This document shows, piece by piece, positions 1 through 21,093 of a stretch of 64,000 nucleotides of DNA (the first letter of the stretch is position 1; every line of letters starts with the position of its first letter). Made by a program: the position numbers and the translations under genes. The stretch lies in NCBI GenBank assembly GCA_949752745.1, contig OX457033.1, forward strand, positions 13,800,970-13,864,969, given 5' to 3'. This DNA is from Protula sp. h YS-2021. Lineage: Eukaryota > Annelida > Polychaeta > Sabellida > Serpulidae. The notes beneath the pieces are model-generated. The model ran no database searches. It had not been told where the DNA came from and was given only the letters and a program-made list of their open reading frames with translations.

Positions 1-8571
<8,571 letters not shown>

Positions 8572-8650
8572 TCTATCCGTTGTATTCTACAGCTATTACT
8601 GTCACTTTAGGAAACAGCGACAGGGACAGCTATAGAATACAACGGCTAGA
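8572..8650. repeat. Long inverted repeat (stem-loop), 23-bp arms
   Basis: The left arm at 8572-8594 and the right arm at 8628-8650 are reverse complements at 21 of 23 positions; the core is CCGTTGTATTCTA. They flank a 33-nt loop, giving a transcript-level hairpin about 79 nt long. It is of pre-miRNA-like size but could equally be a small palindromic insertion. No terminal duplication was recognised. Confidence 0.8.
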
Positions 8651-11202
8651 TTGTATTTTCGACAAATAGTGGAAGAATCTCTTTCCATCTCATGTTATTT
8701 CCCTGCACAACATAATTAAAGCCGCTGTGCCTAAAAATTTGTAAGACAACCCTCGATGAAATGTCAGTTAATAGTGAATTTGACACTAATAACTGATAGA
8801 TTGAAACTCAAGCCTTTGTTTTAAGAGGTACTTAACCTCAATTACTTTTGCCAGAAAAAATACAATTACCCGAAGAACACTAACAAAGCAATAAGTCTTT
8901 GCGACATTTCTGATACCGGTCACTGCTCTTTATCCATCTCCTGATTACAACCGTATTGGATGACACAATACTACATGTGACATTAAACTCTCAGACGTTT
9001 TATGTCAGTGGGACAAGTATTTGAAGAACGGTGTAGACGCTTCCATGGGAGAACTCAGATTCTAGTTACTCTATTCTATTGCAGTGACAACAGCATTGAG
9101 TTGAATTAACTGATATATATTATGACTATAACAAACTGCCTACACATCAAGTGTACAGAAGGAGCACCTCCTTTTTTCTGTCGTACTTTAATTTTCATTG
9201 TGTTAATTGAAATTCATTGCTGAAATGGGGATTGAATTTCGGTCTTATAGCAAGCTTAATGTAGCCGGTTAGATCATCTGTCACTGAATTCAACATTTCA
9301 CCGGTTAAGTCTTTCGGCTATAGTCTTTTTATTAAATACGGCTGAAAATGAGTGCAATTCAAATGCCATAAAATTACTCATTTTCTGATAATAATACGGA
9401 TAACTTAAGTGGTATAAAATCAATACTTATGACTTAAGGTCATTTATTTTCGAATGAGAGAAGAATGAAAGAATAGCGGGAAATCCATAAACACTAACAT
9501 TATAAGTACTACATTGTGTAGCAAAGTACACGAGAACAACAAAGTATAATTTTGGTGTGGCATCTGTCAAAACCAAACACTGGTCAACAGTAGAAAACCA
9601 AAAAAAAAAAAGAAAAGAATCACGCCTTTCAAAAACGAACAGAGTAACAGTGGCAATCCGTCAAAGCAATAAGACAAAGGAAAGTGTCAAGAGCAATATA
9701 TCAAAACGTTGGATGTTTTAGCTTCGTGTAAATTCTCTAGTGTACGAAACTCACAAGTGAAAGGGACATTCCGCATTTCACAGCATAACATTTACAAAAA
9801 GACTGGATCTCATTCTTGTAAAATGCTCGTTGTCAAAAGGAAACCGATGTCGTCTTCAGTTCCAAGAAACCGTTTGATCGATTCAAATCTGATTTCACTT
9901 TTAGACTTTTTGTACATATTTTTAGGCATTTTGCTTAAGATATATACTCATTAAATGCACAAGATGAAAAACTTGTACTAGCGATGCCTTTAATGAGAAG
10001 AAGAATTTAAAATAATATTTTTAAGTTAAATGCATTGATATAATTAATTTACTTCTCCGGAAGATTTCATTAAAGGCAAGACAAATTTACTGACAATAGC
10101 AGTTAGAATGGTATTGTTCCCAGTCAACCACAGGAATAACAGACAAAATTTTTATGTAAACACTAAATATTGTGTTATAAAGCCTTAGCTCTTCCCCATA
10201 GCATGCCGCGTCTGTGGCACGACGCAATAACAAAATGTGCTACAGCTTTGGGGTTGCTAAGTAGCAATGTAAAAAATACAGAAAGGATCAAATCCCCGCC
10301 ACAATCAAAACATTGCTATTGTTTGGTTGTTGAATTTGCTTTGACTTCCGTTTTATTGCAATATTGTATAAAGATACAAAGCATGTGCATCAGATTGTGA
10401 GTTTTATGAGCGCATTTCATACGCAAGTGTCTGAACGTGTTGGTACGTGTATTACATGTAAAGACAAATCAATTGTTGGTACATACAACATTAACAGTGC
10501 AATTAACTGATTGCTCTTTCATTCATAAACAGACGATTTTTATTTTTAAAGAGGTATAACTAAAAACACTTGGTTTGTTAATGTCACACAGTTCTAGAAA
10601 GCCTACGAAAATGATCTACATTTAAGAAGAAGTTGCTAGATATGTATATATATGGGCTCAATTGATTAATGCGTTGATCTGGTGATCCCACAGTTGCAAG
10701 AGGAACTGATTATCGCTCTGATAGCCTCAGCTTAGCGAATGCAGTGAGTTCGATAAGCTATCACGGAATTCAAAATTGTCTCTCATTGGCCCATCTAGTT
10801 TTTTAAAAGAAAAACCTTTCTATAAACTCTCAATTTGTAATCAGGGAGCAATGCGTAAGACGACCGTAACGAGACCACACGTTTTTAGTTTGACACCCTC
10901 GCTGAAGGCGATCACTTTTTTATCATTATCGACATATACAGCCAAGCAGCTCCATCACAAAAAGTAACACCCACAGTTCTCATTGCTGTCTCCATTGCAA
11001 ACCCATTAGATTCTTTTAAGCTATATTCAGTCTGGTTCATAACAACTGAGGTTATTCGAAGTAAGAAGAACTTCCTGCCTTATTTGCTACAAACTGTTCT
11101 ACTTTTGCCTGTGAGTCGGGTTCATTTGTGGCCCCGCTAAACGTTTGTATGATGTCTTATATATTTTGCTTCATGAAACACAGGGCAATAGAAGACACGA
11201 GC
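8651..11202. other. AT-rich stretch without a recognisable gene
   Basis: No supported gene. It contains a short poly-A run near 9.60 kb. Small open frames at about 9.7 and 10.2 kb have no recognisable domains and are probably chance. Confidence 0.45.
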
Positions 11203-11370
11203 TTGGTACTTAACCACACTCTACACAGAAAGACAGAAACCGACAGAACCCTGGCACATAACAACATTCAACACACACCGACAAAAAGCAACAGAAGCCG
11301 GGTACATAACCACACACAGAACGACAAAAAACCGACAGAAACCCTTTATATAACCACACATAGAACAACA
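11203..11370. repeat. Imperfect tandem repeat, units of about 45-50 bp
   Basis: Three to four degenerate copies of an A/C-rich unit recur, containing ACATAACCACAC followed by ACAGAA and GACAGAA(A)CC. The open frame across it is low-complexity and rich in Thr, His and Asn. It is probably an old minisatellite. Confidence 0.55.
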
Positions 11371-14300
11371 TACCACGCTTGTTCATATCATACTACTTAC
11401 ACAGGACGATGAAAAACATACTTGGTAGATACTAAAACTTGACTTGTTTTGGCATTGCCATTTTTAAACACAAGTAAATTTAAGTCATAAATAAGACAAA
11501 AAATGATACTTTGTCATTTTACTCTAAAGCAGTCGTCAATGGCTACTGATGATGTTCAAGATGAGAAAGGTTCCGGTAGTTCGAATTCTAGCTGGAGTAG
11601 CTCACCTTTTAAAATAACATCTTACCACTGGTATTGATTTGACTTACTTTGAATAGCAATGCGCATTTCTTTAAAACAGCTTCTGTAAAACTTGATCTTG
11701 AAAATCACCTCTGACTGATCATTTCCCTGCCCTGCTCGTCGCTGAGATGGAATGGATATAAATGAAAAAAGGGGGCAAGTTTTCAAGGCTTCATATTAGA
11801 ACAGACCAGTGTAAGTCTTAGTGTTAATCAGATCATTAACAATGATAATATCAAGCCTCAGAGTATCAATGCACCCAGAGTCAGTATGAAACACAAGCAT
11901 TCTTTTTCTACATCACACTCAAGTATTTTCTTCCCCAAAATGTTGGAATTTTAAGCCTTCAAACGTCACATGTTTAAGAATGTTGGAGGGAGTTTGATCG
12001 AAAAAATTTTGTAGCAGGTATAAAGGCTAAAAAACAAATAAGTCAGGAGTTGAAATATCCTTTTTACTTGATTTTGTGGAGCTAATATTTTGCTAGGTCA
12101 AAAAAGAGTAATTTATGTATTAATTTTAAAATTGATTTTTCGACCGGGTGCTGCCACTTTTTGCTGGTGTAGTTATTACTATATTCCTGAGTGCTCCGTA
12201 AATGTTTCTTTAGGTCATAAAGAGCTCTTGTATTAGGTATAAAATAATAGGAGCAATAAACCAGAGACGAAATCAATGCCATGAGCATATGGGAGACGCT
12301 TGCTGTCGATCACAGCCTGTCCTGCAGATAGTGTGCGGCGTATCCAGGGCCCAGCCTGAGGGAGAACGATGACTGAATTACCATTTACTAATTAATTGCA
12401 ATTGCAATTCCGCTGTCCCATATTAGCTATGCAATCTGTTTTTTTCTGACTTCTAACCTTGAATGAACATACGACCGGTAGCGTGGCTCCACAGTAAAAC
12501 GCTGAGTTCAAATGACTTTTATTTTGGCCAGCTTTATTATATACGCCTGGGACTGGTCTTGCCGATCTCGACATATCCCCCCCCCCTCCCCGACCCCTCC
12601 TCATCCATAAATTTTTATTTGTGGAGCATCATTTGTCCATACAAGAGGAAATAAAATCACGTTAGTGTTGTGCTAAATTCCTACGCCTATTGTTATAGGT
12701 AAAACTCTCCTGTTAACCACCAGGAGTCACGTCACAAATGCTAGAGGATACGAGAGGGTGTCTAGAGTTGCTAGACAAACAGACACTTGGCAACCCGTGA
12801 ACGCTTCGTGTATAATCGTCGCCATTGATGACACACATTATCGTTTATGGGTTTCTCACCGATGAGCAGATGAAGGCCAAGAGTATGACACAGTAGCTGA
12901 GGGGGGCGGGGGGCGGGGGGGAACACAGTATGCTAATGTTGTAACAGAGATGCGGCGTCCAGGGATGGGGGGTTCCTCGTTCTTTGTGTTAGGAACTCGC
13001 ATGCTCATGGATCCACCACGACCCTGCTATGTTCACCCCTTCTTGCACCGATCAATTTTAGTCTCGTGAACTTCTACATGTTAGCTTCTTCATATTCCAG
13101 TGATAGTGCCACGGGGAAAAAAAGGGGAGAAAGGCTGGCTTCCATGTCCCTGTGACGTCACAGACTGATAGCTTATTGTGCTCACGCCTCAGAATAATCA
13201 TACTATCAGCTATTATTCCAAGAACTCAACGAGCAATGCTTTCTTTGAAACATGTTTCACTTTATTTGTGAGCCATGGCTCACTCATAGCTCACTCACTC
13301 ACTCACTGCAGTGAAAAACCTTGAACGATATCATCAGGCATCACTGAACACAATTGTAAACGCAGTCATGCTATTAGTAATACTGAGACTTAACAATTAA
13401 TAGAAAAAGTATTCAGAAAAACCAATAGTAAACCATCGCAATGATTTTTAATTCACACCGGATATATAAGGGCCCACCTAAGCACATTAATCTAAACGAG
13501 AGCTTGTGTCTAGACCAACCCACAGGAATTCATGAGGAGGGCGGGAAGGAGAGAGCGGGGCGGCTTACTAAATCTGTTGTTACATGAGGGCTGACCTCTT
13601 GAGTAATAAAAGCATAATGTATAAATATAAAGCTGATGGATATAAAAAAGTAGTTCTGTGTACTCGATAAGAATACTAATTTCGCCGAATCCCCAGAAGG
13701 TTGGCCGAACAGATCAATGCATGACAGAAATGACCGTCGTAGCGGGTTGTAGCCCGTTGTTGTCCAACAGCCAACCTCTACGGCAGTTCGGTCTGTTGTA
13801 TATAACACTTTTTTTTACTCCGCAATCCCACTGTTCATTAAAATAGTACACATAAAAGAGAGGAACTACTTTTAAAAATATCCATCCACACTGTATTAAT
13901 TCATAACAGAAAGATCTCTTCAGAGGTCAGCTGTTTTATAACAACGGGTTGCAGTCTTATTCCGACAATTTATCTGATGATATGAACTCGAATACCAGTG
14001 ATGACGTCACAGTTATGTTACCTCTCTGTGGACGTCATCTGCAGACCGGGACCGCAGCGAATGCTTATATGAAGTGCAAATGCTGGAAAAATGGGGCTAA
14101 TTTGCCACTTCCCTTTCCTTTTTCCCTTTAATATTCATAAGCCCCTTGATACATCACTCATATTAAAGAAAATTCACTCTGACGAGAGAATAAATGTTAT
14201 TTCTAAATGAACATATCATGAAAATGACAGAACTATTGAGGAACATTAGTAACATTATGCCATTCCAATCCTAATGCTGTCCTTGTCGTAGGATTTTTTC

Positions 14301-16943
14301 TCAAAGCCAAATAATTCTTATAATTCTGTACTTATTTCTGAGGACGCAGAGGTCAGACAACGTCTTTACCTCGGTGTAATACAGACCAGGGGGAATGCCA
14401 AAGCCATTGCTGATTGGTTGAAATCTACTGCTTCAAGACATTGCATCAAATAACCTGGGGGGGGGGGGGGGGGATGGGGGGTGGCAGGGGGATTGGGGTA
14501 CGAACCCAGTCACTTTGAGGTAACTACCTCACAAAAAGTGCTCCTTCCGCACCATTCGCGCTCTGAACGCTGGTCTCATTCGCCATGATATGATTAATCT
14601 CAGAACTCCTTTGGCTGTTTCCTCGTTTCCGCCTGATTTCTACTTTCCCACAAAACCAGTAAGTTTTTTCTTCCAGATCCGAACATTTACAATTGCAATA
14701 AAAACGATTAAAATTAAATTACTGTTAAAATGAAAGATATCTATATGTAAGCAGACAGTCTCTTATGAAACGATCGTGTACTCGTGTGCTTTGAAATATC
14801 TCTAAATTTCAGATATATCTTGACGAAATACAGAGATATCGCTTTCTTGGCGTTCTTTATATTTCATGAATAGGATTCATCCATTCAAAACGGCCACAAT
14901 GGGGTTTTATATTCTTGTTAGTCTTTTTGTACTTTCAGCGTTGTGAAAGTGAAAGGAATAATTTCCCGTCAAAACAATGCTTAAATTGAAGCAAAAATAT
15001 TTACAGCATGAAAAGATTGAGTCCTTCTATTTCTCGCTCACCACAAACTAGGCCGTTATCAACACTTGGCAAGTCAAAGACTCGCAGAGTACATTGAAGT
15101 TGTACGAGGCTAATGTTTCGGATCTTTTTTTCCGCTCTTTACTGGTCCGTCATTTTGTCTTTACTTCTGTGTTTATACTTGTCCTAAAACCACCGCATTT
15201 CTCACATACTTGATCTGGAGTTGTTCACCTCGCTTTTTGTTTTCGCCATTATTTTTATTTTAATTGTTAAAACATGAAGCAAAAAAAGATCACTATTTTT
15301 TATCAAGAACTACAACTCGTAAAGGCTGCAGCAGCATTTGCACAAGCCTCTCGTATGTGCCAATAGCCACATCATGCATTACATAAATGATGTGTGCTTT
15401 ATCTGCATACCCCAAATACTCTGAGCATAGCGAAATGAATTCGTTTGTTTTATATAAAAGACGCGTGGATGCAAAATCTTACCTGGTCATTTTTAAACGT
15501 AGTGAATGTTGATATAAATTGTCAGTTACGCACAATTCTTGGTGAGTGTGGTAGGGGACGAGCGGAATGCCGATCCGTTGAGTAAATAGCAATGCTATGT
15601 TGTTTTTTTTTCAAGAAATGTTTCGAACCGGCTAAAACGTTTCTAAGACACTTTTCGGAACCAAAAAAAAAAAACAAAAAAACACTGTTTTGTCTGTAAA
15701 CGAAAAGCAAACTAAAACTCAGGGTGAGAAATTTTTCAAATTGTTTTAATAAATATTCAATAATCCACGTTATAGATACATGTTCTCGTTCACTACTATA
15801 GCATAGCATACACGTCATTTTATTGCGCGGCGCTAGTAGAGAGATCATTACGCTCAGCACCAGTCCATTGTTGGCGAGGACTCTTTATTTTCTTCCGCGA
15901 TAAAAAATAGAATCTCATCAAATTTTAATATTCGTTTGGGACTTGCTTGCACTGGTAATTTTGTTATGTAAGGCATTGCAGCTGGTCTGTTTCGTGCATT
16001 GCAGCGTCTGTTTCATAACATATTTGATTGACAGAGAAATATATACTGAAGCAATATCAAGTGACGCTCATTCGTTTTTCAACAACAAAACCCTCTTTGT
16101 CTCCATTTTTATTCTTACAAATGAAAAACGGGAATTTTTCCCACAAAGGCTGTTTAAGAGGAGCCTTGAGCATTCATATTTTTTGTTTTGCTAGTTTATT
16201 TTTTAGTAAAATCTATTATGCATGAATTTTACAACTACATACAAAAATACACTATTGCTCTGGCTATGTCTGTTCTTCGTTGTTTCCGGGGGTGGGGAGG
16301 GGGGTGGGTGTGGGTGTGGTGGAGAAGTGGTATAGATTCATTTACACGAAGGTATATAGGGGCTACATGCCCCAGTGGGGGTAAAGAGCAAGAACCATAA
16401 TGAGCGCCTTGTGTGTTGCGAAGGGAATAAGGAAATACCAATGCCACGAAGTCTTTGGGTGCTCGAATCACGTGACTAGGCCCCAGCAAACATATTTACG
16501 AGTTTTAGACAAGATTCAGATGTATTTGCACACGAGTTATAGATGGGTTTTTTTCTCGTCTACAACTACTCGAATCACGAGACTAGGGTTATAAGGAAGA
16601 CAGCACAGACCATCTTTTTATTTTAACACAAGACAGAGATGTGTCAAACGAATGCTCACCACTTCATTCCAGAAAACTGAGCAGCAAAATGGACTGAAAA
16701 AGGCTCACGGATATCTACTAATTATTTTATACTTCTTACTCAAAATGAGTTTTAATCTAAGAGGTGAGATGATTTCTATATGTAAAAGAGTGTGAAATAT
16801 AGAGGGGTTTGGGCTTCATTTGCCAGTTTTAAGTGTAACGTAAGTGTTCAGTTGTCACAGGTCAGCTGGCTTCCGTCTCACGACATCTGTAAGGGACTGG
16901 AGCTTCGTTGTCGAGCAGATAATCTATCGGCCATTTTTCTCTA
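11371..16943. other. Non-coding stretch with G- and C-runs
   Basis: No gene was recognised. The stretch contains homopurine or homopyrimidine runs near 12.58, 12.90 and 16.29 kb, a CACT-type short repeat near 13.29 kb and poly-A near 15.67 kb. The open frames on both strands around 13.6 and 15.6 kb have no recognisable motif. Confidence 0.4.
14457..14498 (+). repeat. G-rich tract with quadruplex potential
   Basis: A run of 17 G is followed by GATGGGGGGTGGCAGGGGG and further G-runs. At least four G-runs of three or more lie within about 40 nt, which satisfies the usual G-quadruplex pattern on the plus strand. Confidence 0.8.
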
Positions 16944-16971
16944 TGACCTTGACATTCAAGGTCAAGGGTCA
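16944..16971. promoter_or_regulatory. Clustered nuclear-receptor-like half-sites
   Basis: The sequence reads TGACCTTGA, then CAT (the T shared with the next site), then TCAAGGTCA, then AGGGTCA. This gives two inverted nine-base sites of the ERR/SF-1 type (TCAAGGTCA). The second overlaps a direct repeat of two half-sites spaced by one base (AGGTCA A GGGTCA, DR1 type). The match to known half-sites is direct. Binding and function are inference, and such motifs also occur inside dispersed repeats. Confidence 0.4.
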
Positions 16972-17073
16972 CATTATTTCTCTGTCGTGGAAAGTCTGTA
17001 AAAGTAAATCCTCATTTTTAAAACCCGTTACGACAATAATAATGTCGTGGTGGAGTTTGAGATGCAGAACCAA

Positions 17074-17122
17074 TGACATTACAACATTACGACATTACAA
17101 CGTTACATCATTACATCATTAC
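17074..17122. repeat. Short tandem repeat, about 9-bp unit
   Basis: Degenerate copies of ACATTACAA / ACATCATT follow one another over about 50 bp. No function is evident. Confidence 0.75.
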
Positions 17123-17179
17123 ACCAAAGGCTTCAAATATATGTGAGAGAAAGTGCTCTTAGGTGAAGCCCAAAATGTT

Positions 17180-17400
17180 TCAACAGCATTTCTTGTTCAA
17201 CGTCTATCCAACCCGGTACCAACAAACGCCGGTGAAAACATCTTGGTTTGGTCGCGAAGTTGAAGGGACTTTGTGGAAAATATATTGCTAATCGTGACTA
17301 AATCACACCCAAACATAGTTCATTCTTAGCATGGGTTGGTCAGGTCAACGCCGGTTTCTTAAATCGACGTTTGATCAACGTTGCAATATTAACCGGATAT
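17180..17400. repeat. Dispersed CAACGT-type repeat, copy 1
   Basis: Contains CAACGTCTATCCAA, TTTGGTCGCGAAGTTGAAG and a closing TGATCAACGTTGCAATATT. The same vocabulary (CAACGTC, TTTGGTCG-GAC, AACGTTG) recurs at 30.7, 32.6, 33.0, 45.1 and 63.6 kb. It is probably a small non-autonomous transposable element family, with ends not defined here. Confidence 0.5.
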
Positions 17401-18420
17401 CAAAAGTTAAGAAATAAATTACAAAAAGGGTGCTTCATTGTGTTGCGGTACATGAGAAACAGGGCAAAAGCTTTAGAAATGAAGGGAAAATAGTACCACT
17501 GTAAAGAAGACGTTTACATCTGTTTTTATATTAGCTATATCAGCGATGTCATATCAATCACTTCTTGTAAGTTTATTAGGGGAGGGGGAACAGATGACCG
17601 TCTTTAGGGTGCAACTGACCGGAGGATGGCGGGGGGGGGGGGTGGGGGTGGGGTGGTGGTGCTGATGAACGGTTAGGGGCAGATAGATGACTGCTCGTCA
17701 TTCCAAGTTCATGATATTGCTATTTTAATTATTGTTTCTGGAGCACGCGTCTCTCTTTCTGTTTTTTCTTTATTTATTAGTGTGACGATGTCGCTTAATC
17801 AAAACAGCTTTAAATCAGTCGTTTGAACGTCTCTGTACCCAGGGAAATAAAGTCACCATCAACAGACGGTAATAGCAAAGGCGTGGCTCAGGAAGATCAT
17901 AAACGGTCTCCCTCCAGACCCATAAAAACTAAACGAGTTTCCCTGTTCCAAGCCGTGTCTTTTAATCTCTGTCACCTCATTTACATGGGTAGTTTTGATA
18001 GCTCCCACACTGCATCAGGAGATTTTGTCCCAACGGCATAGGAACTGCACCCCCGCCCCGGCCATCATGCTATATTCCTTTAGTAAGGTTAATTCGATAA
18101 TCGGAAAGGTTTGATTTCGAAGCTGCGTCTTGTAAACTTATAACTATAAACTTGTAAACCACAGGACGACATGTGAAACCAACTTGATAAAGCTTCAAAA
18201 AAGAAGCAAAGAAATGACTACAGAAAGCATTTTCTTCTTTTAAGATGCCACTCAAGCAAATACATCTTTGTACTATGCTCATGCGGCTTGAGGGGAGGGG
18301 ATGGGGAGGAGAGTAGTAGGTGCGGAGGTGTGGTGGGGGAGAGGGTGAGCTGTCTAAACCTCTACTGCAGTGGCCGGCGTCATAACGTTTGGGCATGGGT
18401 TGGCAAGGGCAATGCAATGC
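17401..18420. other. Non-coding stretch with a G-rich tract
   Basis: No gene was recognised. A G-rich tract at about 17.63-17.66 kb meets the simple G-quadruplex pattern, and another G-rich segment lies near 18.29-18.35 kb. The small open frames on both strands are low-complexity or chance. Confidence 0.4.
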
Positions 18421-18795
18421 GAAAAAAATTCGCGTTTTTATCCAATTAAAACAGGTTTCTGTTTGCACAGATGTTGCAGCTCTTTATTTGGATTGAACCG
18501 ACTCTTGAAAACTACCTCAAATATAGCCCATAAAATCATAGACTCGGAAGACTCTAAACAAAATGAGGATCACCAGCTTATGATCGCTCCCCTGCTTGTC
18601 GCTTCCTTTCTGTATAATCCCTGCAGGTGGCGCCACTGTTATCACTTTAAATCCTGACATTCTGAAGCAGTGGGCCCCGATGTGAGGGAGGAGAGGGCTG
18701 AATGATGTCAATGTTGGTTCGATCCAGCTTAACAAGTACAAAATTCGAACAAGGAAAAATCCGTTTTTAATTGGATAAAAAACGCGAATTTTTCT
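18421..18795. mobile_element. Inverted-repeat element, about 375 bp (MITE-like)
   Basis: Terminal arms of about 33 bp, at 18421-18453 and 18763-18795, are near-perfect reverse complements and share ATTCGCGTTTTT and ATCCAATTAAAA. Weaker inverted similarity continues inward (GGATTGAACCGAC near 18.49 kb against GTTGGTTCGATCC near 18.72 kb). This suggests a foldback or MITE-type element, or two inverted copies of one short repeat. No target-site duplication was identified and no transposase is encoded. Confidence 0.5.
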
Positions 18796-19699
18796 CCTAG
18801 AAATGACCTATAGCTGCCGCTGGATCGATCGGATCCTTGAAAACCAGGATGGATAAGAAGATGACTGCATCTGGGGCGCAGGAACTGCAAACGTCGCCCG
18901 TAACAATATAAGCGAAGAAAAACAACTGTGTTTTTTTGGGCGTCCCTCCATGGACAGTTGTGCAGGTTTTTGGTCATGGCCACACTCAAAGCAACACCAC
19001 TTATTACCCTCACCCAATCCCCCACTTTTTAATCCTTGGGCTGTTAGTCACAGGCTCAGTGGCCTGAACGCAACATCATTCAAGCGCGCCTTTACAACCG
19101 TTGGGGGGTATTACGTGGAACGGCCGGTGCGCCCGTTACTGGCACCAACCCTTCGGGACTCCCTCCCTTAACTATGGGCTGTGGGCCGTTAATTTTTAGA
19201 ATTCCCGCAACCCTGCGGTCGTGACTCGACTTCGAAAGTTCGCGGAGAGGCCCCATCGTCTGACAGAGGGCCCCACACTAACATGCCTGGACCATAGTCT
19301 GTTGCGGCCCCTTTCCCTAGTTCTGCAAGCCCCAGTGCTCAACCTAGAAAGCGCGAGGAGAGGCCCAACGTCACCAATACTGAACGACACCAGACAAAAA
19401 AATCAGAGGCTAGAACTTCCATCTCCTTAGCTGAACACCAAGTTTGTGAAACCATCTACACATCGGTGTGAAACTGCACCTGCCTGCTGTAGTTCGCCTT
19501 GTCCCTACCTACAGACAGGATTATATAGGTCCTGAATTGAATTCGTTTGTGGCCCCTGAACTCATTCAATCCCTGTTTCGGAGCCACAAATGACATGTTG
19601 CAGAGCTTGGACACTAAGTCGCGCGCAAAGTCAGGCACGTAAAATTTTACGAATCTGTTGGCGGGAGGAGGAAGGGGTGGGGGATTGCAAACAGTCTGA
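18796..19699. other. GC-richer non-coding block beside the DIRS-like element
   Basis: Base composition rises sharply compared with the AT-rich surroundings and continues into the DIRS-like element on its right. It may hold the 3' non-coding end of that element, but I could not find its terminal repeat. Open frames of 60-100 codons on both strands have no recognisable domain. Confidence 0.35.
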
Positions 19700-19711
19700 T
19701 CTCATTGTCAT

Positions 19712-20130
19712 ATAGCTTCACGCAAGTAATTAGATATCGTCAATTTACCTATGTCTCTATTTATGCGAGTTAGGAAAGAGATGATGAGACGTTTTTGCTG
19801 TGGGGCCAATACAGCATTGACGGATGCTGCAACAGCGTTGACACCGGGCACATCATATTCCGTTCACCCTCTGTTTACCCCATTTGGGCTTGCAAAGAAG
19901 GGAGTACTATCCCCAAGACTGCACCCTTTCCATGTGAGTTTTCCTAAATACTCTGAACATGATTCTCGTCTAGTCTCTTTCCTGACGTAAAACGGTAACC
20001 TTAAATGTCAGCTCAGTCGGTGGTGTGTTTTCGTACTGCGCCAACTTGTCGCTTCTGAAGTATTACACTGCCCCCAAGATCCAATGCACTATATGCTGAA
20101 AGCAGGAGAGCTCTGCGATTTATATCTAGG
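19712..20130 (-). pseudogene. Probable tyrosine recombinase remnant of the DIRS-like element
   Basis: Tyrosine recombinases replace the integrase in DIRS elements and insert a circular DNA intermediate. On the minus strand downstream of RNase H, short conserved-looking segments appear in order: LPFYVRKETRR near 19.99 kb, TPFFASPNGVNRG ending in a stop, and TISNYLREAI at about 19.71-19.74 kb. The last resembles the region of DIRS recombinases before the catalytic His-x-x-Arg. I did not find the His-x-x-Arg or the catalytic Tyr. Position after RT/RNase H supports the call; the sequence match alone is moderate. Confidence 0.5.
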
Positions 20131-20202
20131 AATAAACCTGGCTAGAGATTCGTCTTGGCCAGGATCATAGTCCGATGCGTTTTTGAACATCGCCCCTAGG
20201 AG

Positions 20203-20960
20203 CTATCTATCGTTCGCACCTCTATTTGTCTCGTCTTGAACAGATATATCAAGAAATCTGCCAAAAACGTGCAGCAGTCCCGAATACCCTTCACTGAGAT
20301 TACACCGTCTTGGTGCACTTTGACTATGTATCTTGTGCTGCAGAGCCTGTTGTGGGAAACGCTGTGTCTCTAACCAGTCCTCTCTAGGCATCACAGGTGC
20401 GGATTCAGATCCTACGGTTGCTGATTGTTTCGTGAGAAACGCGTGCAGTACCTTCAGTAGCCATGGGCAGCTCAGAGCATCGCTGTCCACCGCCTCTGGC
20501 TCTGGGCTTGGCGATATGAATCGTATCAGCTATTTTGATAGTCTGATCGCACACAGGTCCACATGTGTTGGCCCCGGAGCCGAATGCTCCATCATGAGTC
20601 CATTTCCCCGTCTGGGCGCCATGTCTGCATACAGGTTGAGAAGGAAATTTATGTGGCAACAAGGTTATTTGGTGTGTCGCTGCGAGATGCCACCTTTGAC
20701 GTGTTGCCTCCATCAACTCCATTGGTCTCGTGCCCCCCTTACTTCTTTGCGTAACTATTTGTGGTGGTCAAGCATGGCACAGTCCGATTCCATAGTTCTC
20801 GCGCCAGCTCCGAAGCGAAACAAACTCCCTACACCCTGTGAGAACAGTCGGTTGGCACCCTGGACTCCAGCTGCGGTAATACAAATCGCTCGTCCCGCTG
20901 GGCGTTCGACCGATTTTCCACCACAGCAGTTCTATCCTCACCTGCAGTGACAGTGGGACT
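20203..20960 (-). pseudogene. RNase H region of the DIRS-like element
   Basis: Spread over at least two minus-strand frames. The first part (about 20.96-20.77 kb) has a degenerate RNase H core-like segment (ITAAGVQGANRL) where functional copies show an Asp-Ala-Ser motif, so the catalytic Asp appears lost. The second part (20.57-20.2 kb) carries VDLCAIRLSK at about 20532-20567, then an in-frame stop, then SPEPEAVDSDALSCPW. This matches the conserved segment of DIRS polyproteins between RNase H and recombinase (VDLFATRLN, then VDALS and W). The tail to 20203 reads openly (Arg-Glu-Asp-Trp-Leu and onward) before a stop. Confidence 0.7.
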
Positions 20961-21093
20961 ATGCTATGCTACCGCCCCCGTCTACCCTGTACACACTAGC
21001 AGTTCCAGTAAAGTTACGGCTAGTTGCAGTGGCCTTGTATCTTTCGCCACTGCTCGTTGAGTCAGAGTTTCCAGTTTCGTGGACAGAACTCTC

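Noticed and set aside
14490..14560. B-box-like GGGTTCGTACCCC on the minus strand
   Set aside because: No convincing A box at a proper distance, so it is not called a tRNA or SINE.
19100..19440. GC-rich segment resembling ribosomal DNA in composition
   Set aside because: No conserved rRNA core sequence was recognised; it more probably belongs to the end of the DIRS-like element or its flank.
20333..20950. 205-codon plus-strand frame
   Set aside because: It is the opposite strand of the RNase H region of the DIRS-like element, whose minus-strand motifs explain the sequence better.
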